Counted from the stretch's first letter, positions 43,259-51,812 are shown. The stretch is DNA of 64,000 nucleotides from Rhizobium vallis (GCF_003985155.1 NZ_ML133698.1:1-64000), one strand, 5' to 3'. Notes: a model not told the origin generated them from the sequence alone. Numbers and translations: made by a program.

Positions 43259-44029
43259 ATGAACGACCGCTCGAATGCGGCGAATGCCGCTGAGATGATG
43301 ATTACGATGACGGGCGTCGAGAAGTGGTATGGCGCCTTCCAGGCCCTTCATGACATCGACATGACGGTGCGCAAAGGCGAGAAGATCGTCCTCTGCGGTC
43401 CGTCCGGCAGCGGCAAGTCGACGCTGATCCGCTGCATCAATCACCTGGAACCTTACGAGAAAGGTGAAATCCGCGTCGGCGGTCTCCTTCTCGGGCATCA
43501 GTCGAAGACGATCGATGCGGTTCGCCGCGAAGTGGGCATGGTCTTCCAGCAGTTCAATCTCTTCCCGCACCTGACCGTGCTGCAGAACTGCATGCTGGCG
43601 CCGATGAAGGCGCTCGGTCTCGGCAAGGCGGAAGCCGAGGCGAGGGCCCGGCAACTGCTTGAGCGCGTCAAGATCGCCGAACAGGCGGAGAAATATCCTG
43701 CCCAGCTTTCCGGCGGTCAGCAGCAGCGTGTCGCGATCGCCCGGGCGCTCTGCATGCGGCCGAAGGTGATGCTTTTCGACGAGCCGACATCGGCGCTCGA
43801 TCCAGAAATGGTCAAGGAGGTGCTCGACACGATGATCGACCTCGCCAGGGAAGGCATGACGATGATCTGCGTCACCCACGAAATGGGTTTTGCCCGCCAG
43901 GTCGCCGACCGCGTCATCTTCATGGCGAGCGGGGCGATCGTCGAGGAGGCCTCGCCGGGCGAGTTCTTTTCCAACCCGAAACACGAACGCACACGGAAGT
44001 TCCTGGGCGAAATCCTCGGCAGGCACTGA
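43259..44029 (+). CDS. ABC ATPase, polar amino acid family
   Basis: A 256-aa GlnQ/HisP-type ATPase. Walker A is GPSGSGKST, the Q-loop is MVFQQFNLFPH, the signature is LSGGQQQRVAIARAL, Walker B is VMLFDEPTSALDPE, and the switch is VTHEMGFA. It completes the importer. GGAG lies just upstream of ATG 43259. Confidence 0.95.
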   Translation: MNDRSNAANAAEMMITMTGVEKWYGAFQALHDIDMTVRKGEKIVLCGPSGSGKSTLIRCINHLEPYEKGEIRVGGLLLGHQSKTIDAVRREVGMVFQQFNLFPHLTVLQNCMLAPMKALGLGKAEAEARARQLLERVKIAEQAEKYPAQLSGGQQQRVAIARALCMRPKVMLFDEPTSALDPEMVKEVLDTMIDLAREGMTMICVTHEMGFARQVADRVIFMASGAIVEEASPGEFFSNPKHERTRKFLGEILGRH

Positions 44030-44160
44030 TGCCTCCCGGCGTCGCGTCATGACGCGGCAGCCGTTACGAAAGTCGCCATCTGCCCGGTCGGCCGGGCGCC
44101 CGAAGCCGTCCAAGGTGGTCTCATGCCGCAGGCAAAGCAAAACTCAAAAGGTTCAAGCCG

Positions 44161-44988
44161 ATGATCAGCGGCACGACGAAACTTATCGCCCATCTCGGCT
44201 ATCCCACGCACTCGTTCAAGGCGCCGCTGATCTACAACCCTTATTTTGAAAAGCACCATATCGATGCGGTCGTGGTCCCGATGGGGTGCCGGGCGGAAGA
44301 TTATCCGGAGTTCCTGAAGCTGGTCTTCAGGCTTTCCAATATCCATGGCGCGCTCGTGACCATGCCGCACAAGATCTCGACCATGGCTTTGCTTGAAGAC
44401 GTCTCGAAGAATGCCCAAGTGGCCGGGGCCTGCAACGCGGTGCGACTCGGCGCGGACGGCAGGCTGATCGGCGATATGTTCGATGGCGAAGGCTTCGTGC
44501 GCGGCGTGCTGCGTCGGGGCCGCCAGCTTCGCGGCAGCCGGGCGATGATGATCGGCGCGGGCGGCGTCGGCTCGGCGATCGCCGCCTCGCTCGCCCAGTC
44601 GGGTATTGCCGAACTCGCCCTCTATGACGCGCATGCGCCGATGATGAACGGCTTGGCAGAGCGGCTCCGGCTCCACTATCCGGCCCTGAATGTGACGACC
44701 GGTTCGGCCGACCCCGCCGGCTTCGATATCGTCGTCAATGCGACGCCGCTTGGAATGAACGACACCGACCCCCTGCCGTTGGATGTGTCCCGCATCTCGC
44801 CCTCCGCATTCGTGGGCGAGGTGGTGCTGAAGCAGGAGATAACGCCATTCCTCGCCGCGGTGCGGGCGCGCGGCTGCGAATTCCAGGTGGGGATCGACAT
44901 GCTGTTCGAGCAGATCCCCGCCTATCTCGAGTTTTTCGGCTTTCCCACAACCACCGCAGAAGAACTTCGGGCGATCGCCAGGGTGTGA
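44161..44988 (+). CDS. Shikimate/quinate dehydrogenase-like protein
   Basis: A 275-aa AroE-superfamily oxidoreductase. The catalytic Lys is in TMPHKISTM (Lys71) and the partner Asp in GDMFDGEGF (Asp108), and the dinucleotide loop is GAGGVGSAIAA. The substrate loop, normally PIxHSxSPxxHN, reads PTHSFKAPLIYN, so the second serine is Lys20 and the His before Asn is Tyr. It could oxidise quinate or shikimate to feed aroQ/quiC, but the altered pocket hints at a different hydroaromatic substrate. A hairpin (GCCCGG/CCGGGC, 44082-44097) lies between it and the ATPase gene. Confidence 0.85.
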   Translation: MISGTTKLIAHLGYPTHSFKAPLIYNPYFEKHHIDAVVVPMGCRAEDYPEFLKLVFRLSNIHGALVTMPHKISTMALLEDVSKNAQVAGACNAVRLGADGRLIGDMFDGEGFVRGVLRRGRQLRGSRAMMIGAGGVGSAIAASLAQSGIAELALYDAHAPMMNGLAERLRLHYPALNVTTGSADPAGFDIVVNATPLGMNDTDPLPLDVSRISPSAFVGEVVLKQEITPFLAAVRARGCEFQVGIDMLFEQIPAYLEFFGFPTTTAEELRAIARV

Positions 44989-45019
44989 GGCGGTCTGTCC
45001 TTGAGCAAGGAGTGATTTC

Positions 45020-46066
45020 GTGTCCCAGAAAATTGTATTGATGGGAGCAGGACTGATAGGGAGGGAACATGCCGCGCTGCTGCGCGCCAATCCCCGGGTT
45101 GAACTGGTCGGCATCGCTGACGTCTCCGAGGCGGCGCAAGCCGTCGCCGACGAATTCGGCGTGCGATTTTTCACCGACATGCGTGAGATGCTCGACCAGA
45201 TGCGCCCGGACGGCGCCATTATCGCCCTGCCGAATGCCCTGCATGTGGAAGCGGCGCTCGCCTGCGTTGAGCGCATGGTTCCCTGCCTTGTTGAAAAACC
45301 GATCGCCGACTCGCTCGACGCGGCGATGCGGCTTGTGGCAGCGGTGGAGGAAGCAGGCGTACCGGTGTTGATCGGCCATCAGCGGCGCTACAGCCCCGAT
45401 ATCGCCAAAGCCCGTCAGGTCGTTCGCGACGGCACGCTCGGCCGGCTGGTTGCGATCAACGCCATGTGGATGACGGACAAGCCGGCTGCCTATTTCGACG
45501 CGGCATGGCGCCGCCTGCCGGGCGGCGGTCCGCTGCTCATCAACCTTATCCACGACATCGATTGCCTTCGCTTCATTTGCGGCGATATCGACGAGGTCAT
45601 GGCCTTCACATCCAACGCCGTTCGATCATTCGAGGTCGAGGATACGGCGAGCGTCAGCGTCCGTTTCACAGGCGGCGCCCTGGGGACGCTTCTGATGAGC
45701 GACGCGGCGGTATCGCCTTTCAATTGGGACACTGCCGCAGGACAGGCGCTTTATTTCCCGCACCAGCCGGAAAACTCCTATCATCTGGCGGGCACAAAAG
45801 CGGCATTGTCGGTTCCGTGCATGGATCTCTGGCGACACGAGACGGAAGCCGGTCATTGGCAGCATCCCCTTGTGCGCCAGCACATTACGCTCGATGGCAG
45901 CCGCGCTTATGAAAATCAGCTCAACCATTTCGTCGATGTCATCGAAGGCAAGGCCAAACCGCTCATTTCCGCCCGCGACGGCGCGATGACCCTCGCCACG
46001 GTGCTGGCAATCGCCCGGGCCGGCAGGGAAGGCCGCACCGTCGCCGTTTCGGAAATGCTGACCTGA
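45020..46066 (+). CDS. Gfo/Idh/MocA-family oxidoreductase
   Basis: A 348-aa NAD(P)-dependent dehydrogenase starting at GTG 45020 (AAGGAG upstream). The Rossmann motif is LMGAGLIGREHAA (about 6-18), VEKPIAD is the EKP motif with its Lys, and LINLIHDIDCLRF contains the catalytic Asp/His region (HDID). Members act on sugars, inositols and other polyols. At the end of the quinate/shikimate operon it may oxidise a related cyclitol; the substrate is not readable. Confidence 0.87.
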   Translation: MSQKIVLMGAGLIGREHAALLRANPRVELVGIADVSEAAQAVADEFGVRFFTDMREMLDQMRPDGAIIALPNALHVEAALACVERMVPCLVEKPIADSLDAAMRLVAAVEEAGVPVLIGHQRRYSPDIAKARQVVRDGTLGRLVAINAMWMTDKPAAYFDAAWRRLPGGGPLLINLIHDIDCLRFICGDIDEVMAFTSNAVRSFEVEDTASVSVRFTGGALGTLLMSDAAVSPFNWDTAAGQALYFPHQPENSYHLAGTKAALSVPCMDLWRHETEAGHWQHPLVRQHITLDGSRAYENQLNHFVDVIEGKAKPLISARDGAMTLATVLAIARAGREGRTVAVSEMLT

Positions 46067-46180
46067 CCTCGCGTTTAAACCGTCTCCACTCCTTCGGGAG
46101 GCTCGGGCGACGATGTCGGCTGGCGCTCTGACAAGTTGCTCGGTGCATGGTTGTCCCGAGCTTGTCGCGCAAAGACGCAC

Positions 46181-47809
46181 TCAGTAATCCATGCCGCCGC
46201 CGGGAGGCATTGCCGGAGCAGCCTCCTTCCTGGGTTTCTCGGCGATCATCGCTTCCGTCGTGACGAGGAGACCGGCGATGGAAGAGGCATCCTGGAGCGC
46301 GGTGCGAACGACCTTGGCCGGATCGATGACGCCCTGGGCATAGAGGTCGCCATATTCGCCCGTCTGGGCGTTCCAGCCATAGGAGAACTCGCTCTTTTCG
46401 CGCAGTTTGCCGACGATGACCGAGCCTTCCGCTCCGGCGTTTTCGGCGATCTGGCGCGCCGGCGCCTCGAGTGCGCGGCGGACGATGTCGATGCCGACAC
46501 GCTGCTCGTCATTGGCGGTCTTGATGCTGTCGAGCGCCTTGACGGACCGCAGCAGCGCCACGCCACCGCCCGGCAGGATGCCTTCCTCCACCGCCGCGCG
46601 GGTTGCATGAAGCGCGTCGTCGACGCGGTCCTTCTTTTCCTTCACTTCGACTTCCGTCGAGCCGCCGACGCGGATGACGGCAACGCCGCCGGCGAGCTTG
46701 GCAAGACGCTCCTGCAGCTTCTCGCGGTCGTAGTCGGAGGTGGTGTCTTCGATCTGCGCCTTGATCTGGGCGATGCGGCCCGAGATGTCGGACTTGGCGC
46801 CCGAACCGTCGACGATCGTGGTATTTTCCTTTTCGATCGACACCTTCTTCGCACGGCCGAGCATGTCGAGCGTGACCGATTCGAGCTTGATGCCGAGGTC
46901 ATCGGAGATGACGGTGCCGGCGGTGAGAACGGCGATATCTTCGAGCATGGCCTTGCGGCGGTCGCCGAAGCCGGGAGCCTTGACGGCGGCGATCTTCAGG
47001 CCGGCGCGCAGCTTGTTGACGACGAGCGTTGCAAGAGCTTCGCCTTCGACGTCTTCAGCGATGATCAGGAGCGGCTTGCCGGTCTGGACGACGGCTTCGA
47101 GAACCGGGAGCATCGACTGCAGGTTCGAGAGCTTCTTCTCGTGAAGCAGGATATAGGGTTCCTCGAATTCGGCCCGCATCTTGTCGGCATTGGTGACGAA
47201 ATAGGGGCTGAGGTAGCCGCGGTCGAACTGCATGCCTTCGACGACTTCGAGTTCGGTTTCGGCGGTCTTGGCTTCTTCGACGGTGATGACACCGTCATTG
47301 CCGACCCTTTCCATGGCTTCCGCCAGGAAGCGACCGATTTCGGCATCGCCGTTGGCCGAGATCGTTCCGACCTGGGCGATTTCAGAATTGTTGGAGATTT
47401 TGCGGGCATTGATCTTCAGTTCGCCGACGATGGCGCTGACGGCGAGATCGATGCCGCGCTTCAGGTCCATCGGGTTCATGCCCGCGGCAACCGCCTTGGC
47501 GCCTTCGCGAACGATTGCCTGGGCGAGAACCGTTGCGGTCGTGGTGCCGTCACCGGCAATGTCGCTGGTCTTCGAAGCGACTTCGCGGACCATCTGGGCA
47601 CCCATGTTTTCGAACTTGTCTTCGAGTTCGATTTCCTTGGCGACGGAGACGCCGTCCTTGGTGACGCGCGGGGCGCCGAAGGACTTGTCGATGACGACGT
47701 TACGGCCCTTCGGGCCGAGCGTTACCTTGACCGCATCGGCAAGAATATCGACGCCGCGCAGCAACTTGTCGCGGGCTTCGACGCTGAATTTGACTTCTTT
47801 AGCAGCCAT
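46181..47809 (-). CDS. groEL: 60-kDa chaperonin GroEL (orphan copy)
   Basis: A 542-aa full-length chaperonin. GDGTTTATVLA holds the ATPase Asp region, VTLGPKGRNVVIDK the nucleotide-binding loop, and the C-terminus ends in the usual glycine/methionine tail (PGGGMDY). GAGG/AAGGAG lies upstream of ATG 47809. No groES lies next to it, and no CIRCE element is seen upstream. Rhizobia often carry several groEL genes, some without groES, that serve particular clients or stress conditions. Confidence 0.95.
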   Translation of the reverse strand: MAAKEVKFSVEARDKLLRGVDILADAVKVTLGPKGRNVVIDKSFGAPRVTKDGVSVAKEIELEDKFENMGAQMVREVASKTSDIAGDGTTTATVLAQAIVREGAKAVAAGMNPMDLKRGIDLAVSAIVGELKINARKISNNSEIAQVGTISANGDAEIGRFLAEAMERVGNDGVITVEEAKTAETELEVVEGMQFDRGYLSPYFVTNADKMRAEFEEPYILLHEKKLSNLQSMLPVLEAVVQTGKPLLIIAEDVEGEALATLVVNKLRAGLKIAAVKAPGFGDRRKAMLEDIAVLTAGTVISDDLGIKLESVTLDMLGRAKKVSIEKENTTIVDGSGAKSDISGRIAQIKAQIEDTTSDYDREKLQERLAKLAGGVAVIRVGGSTEVEVKEKKDRVDDALHATRAAVEEGILPGGGVALLRSVKALDSIKTANDEQRVGIDIVRRALEAPARQIAENAGAEGSVIVGKLREKSEFSYGWNAQTGEYGDLYAQGVIDPAKVVRTALQDASSIAGLLVTTEAMIAEKPRKEAAPAMPPGGGMDY

Positions 47810-48206
47810 GTCCTCACTCCTTCATCGGCCGAAGCGGTTTTCCCGGAATTGCGTAAAACGAAAAGTCGGAGCGGTTCTGCGTTTCCAAGAAAGGCCGAAC
47901 CTGCAGTACCCCGCGCCGGCGGATGCGAAGCCGCGAGCGCCTTGTGCAAATGATCTGGTTTGGCGGGTTTCGATTTCAAGAGGTTAGATGAAGAATTGGC
48001 ACTCGCTGTCGTCGACTGCCAACGTGCGGCGGGAACGGAATATCGGCTCCGGCGTTGGGCAATAACGGCGATAGTCGCCGTGCTCGGATTTCGAAGGCGC
48101 GTTCAAGCCGCCTCAAAGCTTGAATTCGGATTTCGGCATTCCCAGCTCTTGGGTGATCGAGGCTTGATGAGCTCGATTGTATCCCACGTCTTCAGGAGTG
48201 GCTGAA
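47810..48206. other. Intergenic region between groEL and the 96-aa gene
   Basis: About 400 bp holding the groEL promoter (minus) and that of the next gene (plus). A short plus-strand frame (47960-48205) has no RBS and no coding character and is dismissed. The stretch 47831-47875 (with GGAATTGCGTAAAACGAAA) resembles a degenerate rhizobial intergenic repeat. A stress-sigma-like promoter is at 48032-48056. Confidence 0.5.
48032..48056 (+). promoter_or_regulatory. EcfG (general stress response)-like promoter
   Basis: GGAAC (48032-48036), 16 bp, CGTT (48053-48056) is an exact match to the alphaproteobacterial EcfG consensus GGAAC-N16/17-CGTT. It would transcribe the 96-aa gene starting at 48207, leaving a leader of about 140 nt. 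Seen in sequence; activity is inferred. Confidence 0.5.
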
Positions 48207-48497
48207 ATGGAAGAGATGACCAACATAATCAAAGACCTGAGCATCGAGGAACGCGAGGAAATCTTCGTCGATATTGCCCGTACGCTGGAAGACACAGCGC
48301 GTGAGGCGCTGGTCGAGGGCAACAGGCAGTTCGCGGCCCTTTCCACCAACATGGCCGAAGCAATCCGCGTCAACGCCGACGAACTCGCCCGTGATGATCC
48401 CGAGAATGCCGAGCGGGTATTGCAGGAGGCAACGGCGATGATCTTGCAGTTCGAGGCCGTCCACCCCTATCGCATGGTGAGCATGGCCGTTCACTGA
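48207..48497 (+). CDS. Hypothetical 96-aa helical protein
   Basis: Starts MEEMTNIIKDLSIEEREE at ATG 48207 with AGGAG 9 nt upstream. It is acidic, without Cys or membrane segments, and predicted largely helical (IEEREEIFVDIARTLEDTAREA, ARDDPENAERVLQEATAMIL). No family is recognised. An exact EcfG-type promoter upstream suggests a stress-induced protein. Confidence 0.7.
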   Translation: MEEMTNIIKDLSIEEREEIFVDIARTLEDTAREALVEGNRQFAALSTNMAEAIRVNADELARDDPENAERVLQEATAMILQFEAVHPYRMVSMAVH

Positions 48498-48551
48498 TGC
48501 CGGCCGGGCCGTCCCGCATCAAATGAATCCTCACTTCTATCCTCTCCCGCC

Positions 48552-48577
48552 GGAACTCTAGGGGGCCCGCAAGGGTT
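48552..48577 (+). promoter_or_regulatory. Possible second EcfG-like promoter
   Basis: GGAAC (48552-48556) is followed after 18 bp by GTT (48575-48577), preceded by GG rather than CG. Spacing is 1 bp longer than ideal, so the match is weaker than the one at 48032. It lies about 100 bp before the 117-aa gene. Confidence 0.3.
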
Positions 48578-48678
48578 ATTGGATCACGACAGCGAAAGCT
48601 GATCGATGACGCCTGCCGCTGCCCGGATACATGCTTCAGCGGGGCGGCAAGCACCTTCAAGGGAAGGAGGACCATGTC

Positions 48679-49032
48679 ATGATTTCCATATCTACCGTGC
48701 CGCCCGAGAACGGCACCGACGATGCTCGCTGCGCTGATACGCAAGAGGCAGAGAACGACCGCAAAAGAGCATTGGAAACTGCCCAGCGCAACGCGAGAGA
48801 GGCGACGGCTCGCGGCAGCGACACCGAAACCCAGAGCCTGCGGCTTGCCAGGGAATATCTGCGCCTTGGCGGCCATCGCCTGTCAAAGATCGACGACAAC
48901 ATCATCACCGTTCGCCATTGGGATAAGGATCCGCCGGAGGCCGAGCGCTTCTGGCAGGAGCGGGTGGAAACGCTTTCGAGCGATGAGCGCCGGCAGGTGG
49001 AGCATTTTCTTCCCACCATCAACACGCCCTGA
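48679..49032 (+). CDS. Hypothetical 117-aa charged protein
   Basis: ATG 48679 follows GGAGG by 8 nt. The protein is highly charged and helical in the middle (RKALETAQRNAREATARGS-like stretch, with LAREYLRLGGHRLSKIDDNI near residue 60) and ends FWQERVETLSSDERRQVEHFLP. No known domain is recognised. It sits in a run of small stress-type genes. Confidence 0.65.
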   Translation: MISISTVPPENGTDDARCADTQEAENDRKRALETAQRNAREATARGSDTETQSLRLAREYLRLGGHRLSKIDDNIITVRHWDKDPPEAERFWQERVETLSSDERRQVEHFLPTINTP

Positions 49033-49110
49033 AAGCTTTGATGCCTGCCGAAGCTGCAGCGAGACGGCGGTCTCACGTCCTCGATCGGCTGTCTCGAATT
49101 GGAGGAGATC

Positions 49111-49425
49111 ATGGCCATAGACAAACACGAACAGATACGTCGGCGCGCTTACGAAATCTGGGAGGCCGAGGGCCGGCCCGAGGGTGCGGATCTGCGCCAT
49201 TGGCTGCAGGCCTGCGACGAACTGGCCGGCGAGGACGAGAATAAGACGCTGCAGGACATGATCGACCAGGATGACCGGGACGATGCGGCTCTGCTTCAGG
49301 GGGCCGGCGAGAGCGGTGATTTCGATCCGCCTCGAACCACGCCCGGCCGAACCGTCGAAGCGACCGTGCCCAAGATTGAGATCGCGACCGGCGAAGCCAA
49401 GACCAGGAAGATCGAAGGACCGTGA
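49111..49425 (+). CDS. DUF2934 protein
   Basis: A 104-aa protein. The N-terminal 40 residues (QIRRRAYEIWEAEGRPEG followed by DLRHWLQACDEL) are the DUF2934 signature common in rhizobial stress-type small proteins. The rest is acidic and low in complexity. GGAGGA lies just upstream of ATG 49111. Its stop overlaps the next start (GTGA). Function unknown. Confidence 0.82.
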   Translation: MAIDKHEQIRRRAYEIWEAEGRPEGADLRHWLQACDELAGEDENKTLQDMIDQDDRDDAALLQGAGESGDFDPPRTTPGRTVEATVPKIEIATGEAKTRKIEGP

Positions 49426-49628
49426 TCGTCATGCAGCACCTCGACCATGCCGTTCAGATCGCTCACGACGCGCATGAGGGGCAGATGGACAAGACCGGCG
49501 GCCCGTTCTTTGCGCATTGCCAGCGGGTCGCAGCTCTCGTTTCCGGCGACGAGGAGCGAACGATCGCCTATCTCCACGACGTCGTCGAGAAAGGCAGCGG
49601 CCGGACGCACGACAGGCTGAGGGAATAG
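49422..49628 (+). pseudogene. Truncated HD-domain (RelA/SpoT-like hydrolase) gene
   Basis: A 68-aa frame begins GTG 49422, overlapping the DUF2934 stop. It matches the start of small HD hydrolases: AHDAHEGQMDKTGGPFFAH, then CQRVAAL and IAYLHDVVEKG with the metal-binding HD pair. A complete domain would continue for 80 or more residues, but the frame stops at TAG right after THDRLRE. The next 110 bp have good codon use only on the opposite strand, suggesting a junction where two gene fragments were joined. Confidence 0.6.
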
Positions 49629-49753
49629 GGCTTTAGCGCCTCCTCCATGGTTTCGCGCATGCGGAAATGGGCGCCCTCGTCCGAAAGCTGAGCGCCGCCG
49701 ACCTTCCACAGGCGCGCTTCCGCCAAGCCCTCCGCACGTGTTAAGGGGGATGG

Positions 49754-50422
49754 ATGAGACTGCTTGTGGTGAAGGACAACAAGGATCTGGCGGCTTGGCT
49801 GGGCAAAGCCCTGCGGCAGGCGCAATATACTATCGATATCGCCTATGATGGCGAGGATGCGGAGCATATGCTCAAGGTGGCGGAGTATTCGGCGATGATC
49901 CTCGATCTTGCGCTGCCCAAGCTCGACGGATTGACGCTTTTGAAGCGACTGAGGCGGTCCGGGAGCAAGCTGCCGGTCATCATTCTGACCGCGAATGCGA
50001 GCCTGGACGGCCGTGTGGCCGGGCTCGACGGCGGCGCCGACGATTATCTCGCCAAGCCTTTCGAAATCGCCGAACTCGAAGCCAGAATCCGCGCTGTGGT
50101 CCGTCGCGGGCAGGACCGGGCATCCTCAGAGATCACTGTCGGCAACTTGCGCTTTTCCGGCGGCACACGGCAGTTCTTCGTCGAGGGCGAGCCGCTGCAG
50201 CTGACGCCGCGGGAATATGCCGTTCTCGAACAGCTTGTCATGAAGCTCGGCACCACGGTCTCGAAGGCTGCCCTTTCCGATAGCGTCTTCGGTTTCGACG
50301 ACGAGGCGGATCCGAGCGCCATTGAAATCTATGTGCACCGGCTTAGAAAGAAGCTCGAGAACAGTTCGGTTCAGATCGCCACGCTGCGCGGGCTCGGCTA
50401 TCTCCTCAGATATGTCCAGTAA
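49754..50422 (+). CDS. OmpR-family response regulator (TctD-like) with altered acidic pocket
   Basis: A 222-aa regulator. The receiver has phosphoacceptor Asp51 (MILDLALPKLDG), Thr79 and Lys101 (LAKPF). The usual VEDN at the start of strand 1 reads VKDN, so one of the two Mg-binding acids is Lys7. The C-terminal winged helix includes LQLTPREYAVLEQL and AIEIYVHRLRKKLE. The next gene is its sensor kinase, overlapping by 11 nt. It resembles tricarboxylate-responsive TctD, but no transporter lies beside it. Confidence 0.9.
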   Translation: MRLLVVKDNKDLAAWLGKALRQAQYTIDIAYDGEDAEHMLKVAEYSAMILDLALPKLDGLTLLKRLRRSGSKLPVIILTANASLDGRVAGLDGGADDYLAKPFEIAELEARIRAVVRRGQDRASSEITVGNLRFSGGTRQFFVEGEPLQLTPREYAVLEQLVMKLGTTVSKAALSDSVFGFDDEADPSAIEIYVHRLRKKLENSSVQIATLRGLGYLLRYVQ

Positions 50423-51812
50423 CGTCGTCACAAAGGCCGGAGCTACGATCGCGCGGCTCAGCCAGAGCCTGAGGGTGCAACTGCTTTGCTGGGTGCTGCT
50501 GACGCTCTTCGGCGCGATCGGCTTCAACCTCTACGACAGCTTTTGGACGGCTGATGCGACGGCAAAGCTGGTTACGGATCGAACGCTTCTGGCCTCGGCC
50601 CGGGTGATCGCCGAGGCGGTCCGCGTCGACGAAGGCGGCAATGTTCTGGTGGATGTGCCGCCGGCCGCGCTCGAAATGTTCGATACGGGCTTCGGCGACC
50701 GCGTATCCTACCAGGTCATCACCGCCTGGGGCAGCCTGGTGAGCGGCTTTCCCGACCTGCCGTTGCCGGTCGTCCAGCGCGCCGGCGAGGATCGCACCTT
50801 CCATGGCGCTGCCGTGCGCGTCATGATGCTCGACCATCCCGTCGTTGGCCTTCCCGACGACGGCGCGATCTCAGTGACCGTCGCCGTCACGCATAAGAGC
50901 CAATATGCGATGCGAAGGCAGTTGTGGCTTTCGGATTTTTCGAAGCAGTTCGTGCTCGTCTTCGTCGCCAGCCTGGTGACCATCCTCGGGCTTCAGCGGG
51001 GCCTGGCGCCGGCGCTCAGACTGCGGGACGCCGTGCGCCAGCGCGGCCGCAGCCGTCTCGATCCACTGTCGCCTGATATGGTGCAGAGCGAGCTGCGCCC
51101 GCTCGTCCATGCGCTGAACGACCATATGGAGCGCGTGCAGAACCAGATGGCCGCGCAGCGACGCTTCGTATCGAATGCCGCCCATCAACTGCGAACGCCG
51201 CTCGCACTGATTTCGACGCAGGCAAGTGTCGCGGCCCGCGAAGGCGATGCGGCCCGCCGCGACGAGGCGCTTGCCGCGCTTCGCACCAGCACGCGGCAGA
51301 TTTCGCGGCTCGCCAGCCAGCTTCTCACCTTGTCGCGGGCCGAGCCCGGAAGCCGGCGCCCGCGCAGTGATGAGACCGATCTCAGCAGGGCAGCCCGAGA
51401 GATCCTCGAAGTGCACGCCGAGGAGGCGCTCAGGCGCAACATCGACGTCGGACTGGAAACGGACGGCCCCGTCATACTCGAGGGCGACGGCACGATGCTG
51501 CGCGAAATGCTGGTTAACCTCATCGACAACGCGATCCGCTACAGCAGTGCCGATGGGCGGGTGACCGTTGCGGTCGGGCAGGCGGACGGCAACGCCGTCG
51601 TCACCGTCGAGGACAACGGGCCGGGTATTCCTGCAGGCGAGCGCGAACAGGTTTTCGAACGGTTCTACCGGATCATGGGAACCGAAAGCGAGGGCAGCGG
51701 CCTCGGGCTTGCGATCGTCCGCGAGGTCGTCGAAGGTGCCGGAGGTTCGGTCTCGCTGGGCGATGCGAATGGAGGTGGTCTCATCGTGACGGTGCGGCTT
51801 CCGCTTGCTTAA
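50412..51812 (+). CDS. Sensor histidine kinase (TctE-like)
   Basis: A 466-aa kinase starting at ATG 50412 inside the end of the regulator gene. Membrane helix 1 is LLCWVLLTLFGAIGF, followed by a periplasmic sensor of about 130 residues and helix 2 FVLVFVASLVTILGL. The H-box is NAAHQLRTPLAL with His258, the N-box LVNLIDNAIRYS, then DNGPGIP and GSGLGLAIV. All catalytic boxes are intact, in contrast to its partner's altered receiver. Confidence 0.92.
   Translation: MSSNVVTKAGATIARLSQSLRVQLLCWVLLTLFGAIGFNLYDSFWTADATAKLVTDRTLLASARVIAEAVRVDEGGNVLVDVPPAALEMFDTGFGDRVSYQVITAWGSLVSGFPDLPLPVVQRAGEDRTFHGAAVRVMMLDHPVVGLPDDGAISVTVAVTHKSQYAMRRQLWLSDFSKQFVLVFVASLVTILGLQRGLAPALRLRDAVRQRGRSRLDPLSPDMVQSELRPLVHALNDHMERVQNQMAAQRRFVSNAAHQLRTPLALISTQASVAAREGDAARRDEALAALRTSTRQISRLASQLLTLSRAEPGSRRPRSDETDLSRAAREILEVHAEEALRRNIDVGLETDGPVILEGDGTMLREMLVNLIDNAIRYSSADGRVTVAVGQADGNAVVTVEDNGPGIPAGEREQVFERFYRIMGTESEGSGLGLAIVREVVEGAGGSVSLGDANGGGLIVTVRLPLA

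Noticed and set aside
46136..47953. Plus-strand open frame (about 605 codons) opposite groEL
   Set aside because: Antisense to an unmistakable GroEL; composition artefact.
47810..48000. CIRCE element upstream of groEL
   Set aside because: No TTAGCACTC-N9-GAGTGCTAA or close variant found.
47960..48205. 81-codon plus-strand frame downstream of groEL start
   Set aside because: No RBS, no coding character, and it overlaps a clear stress-type promoter.
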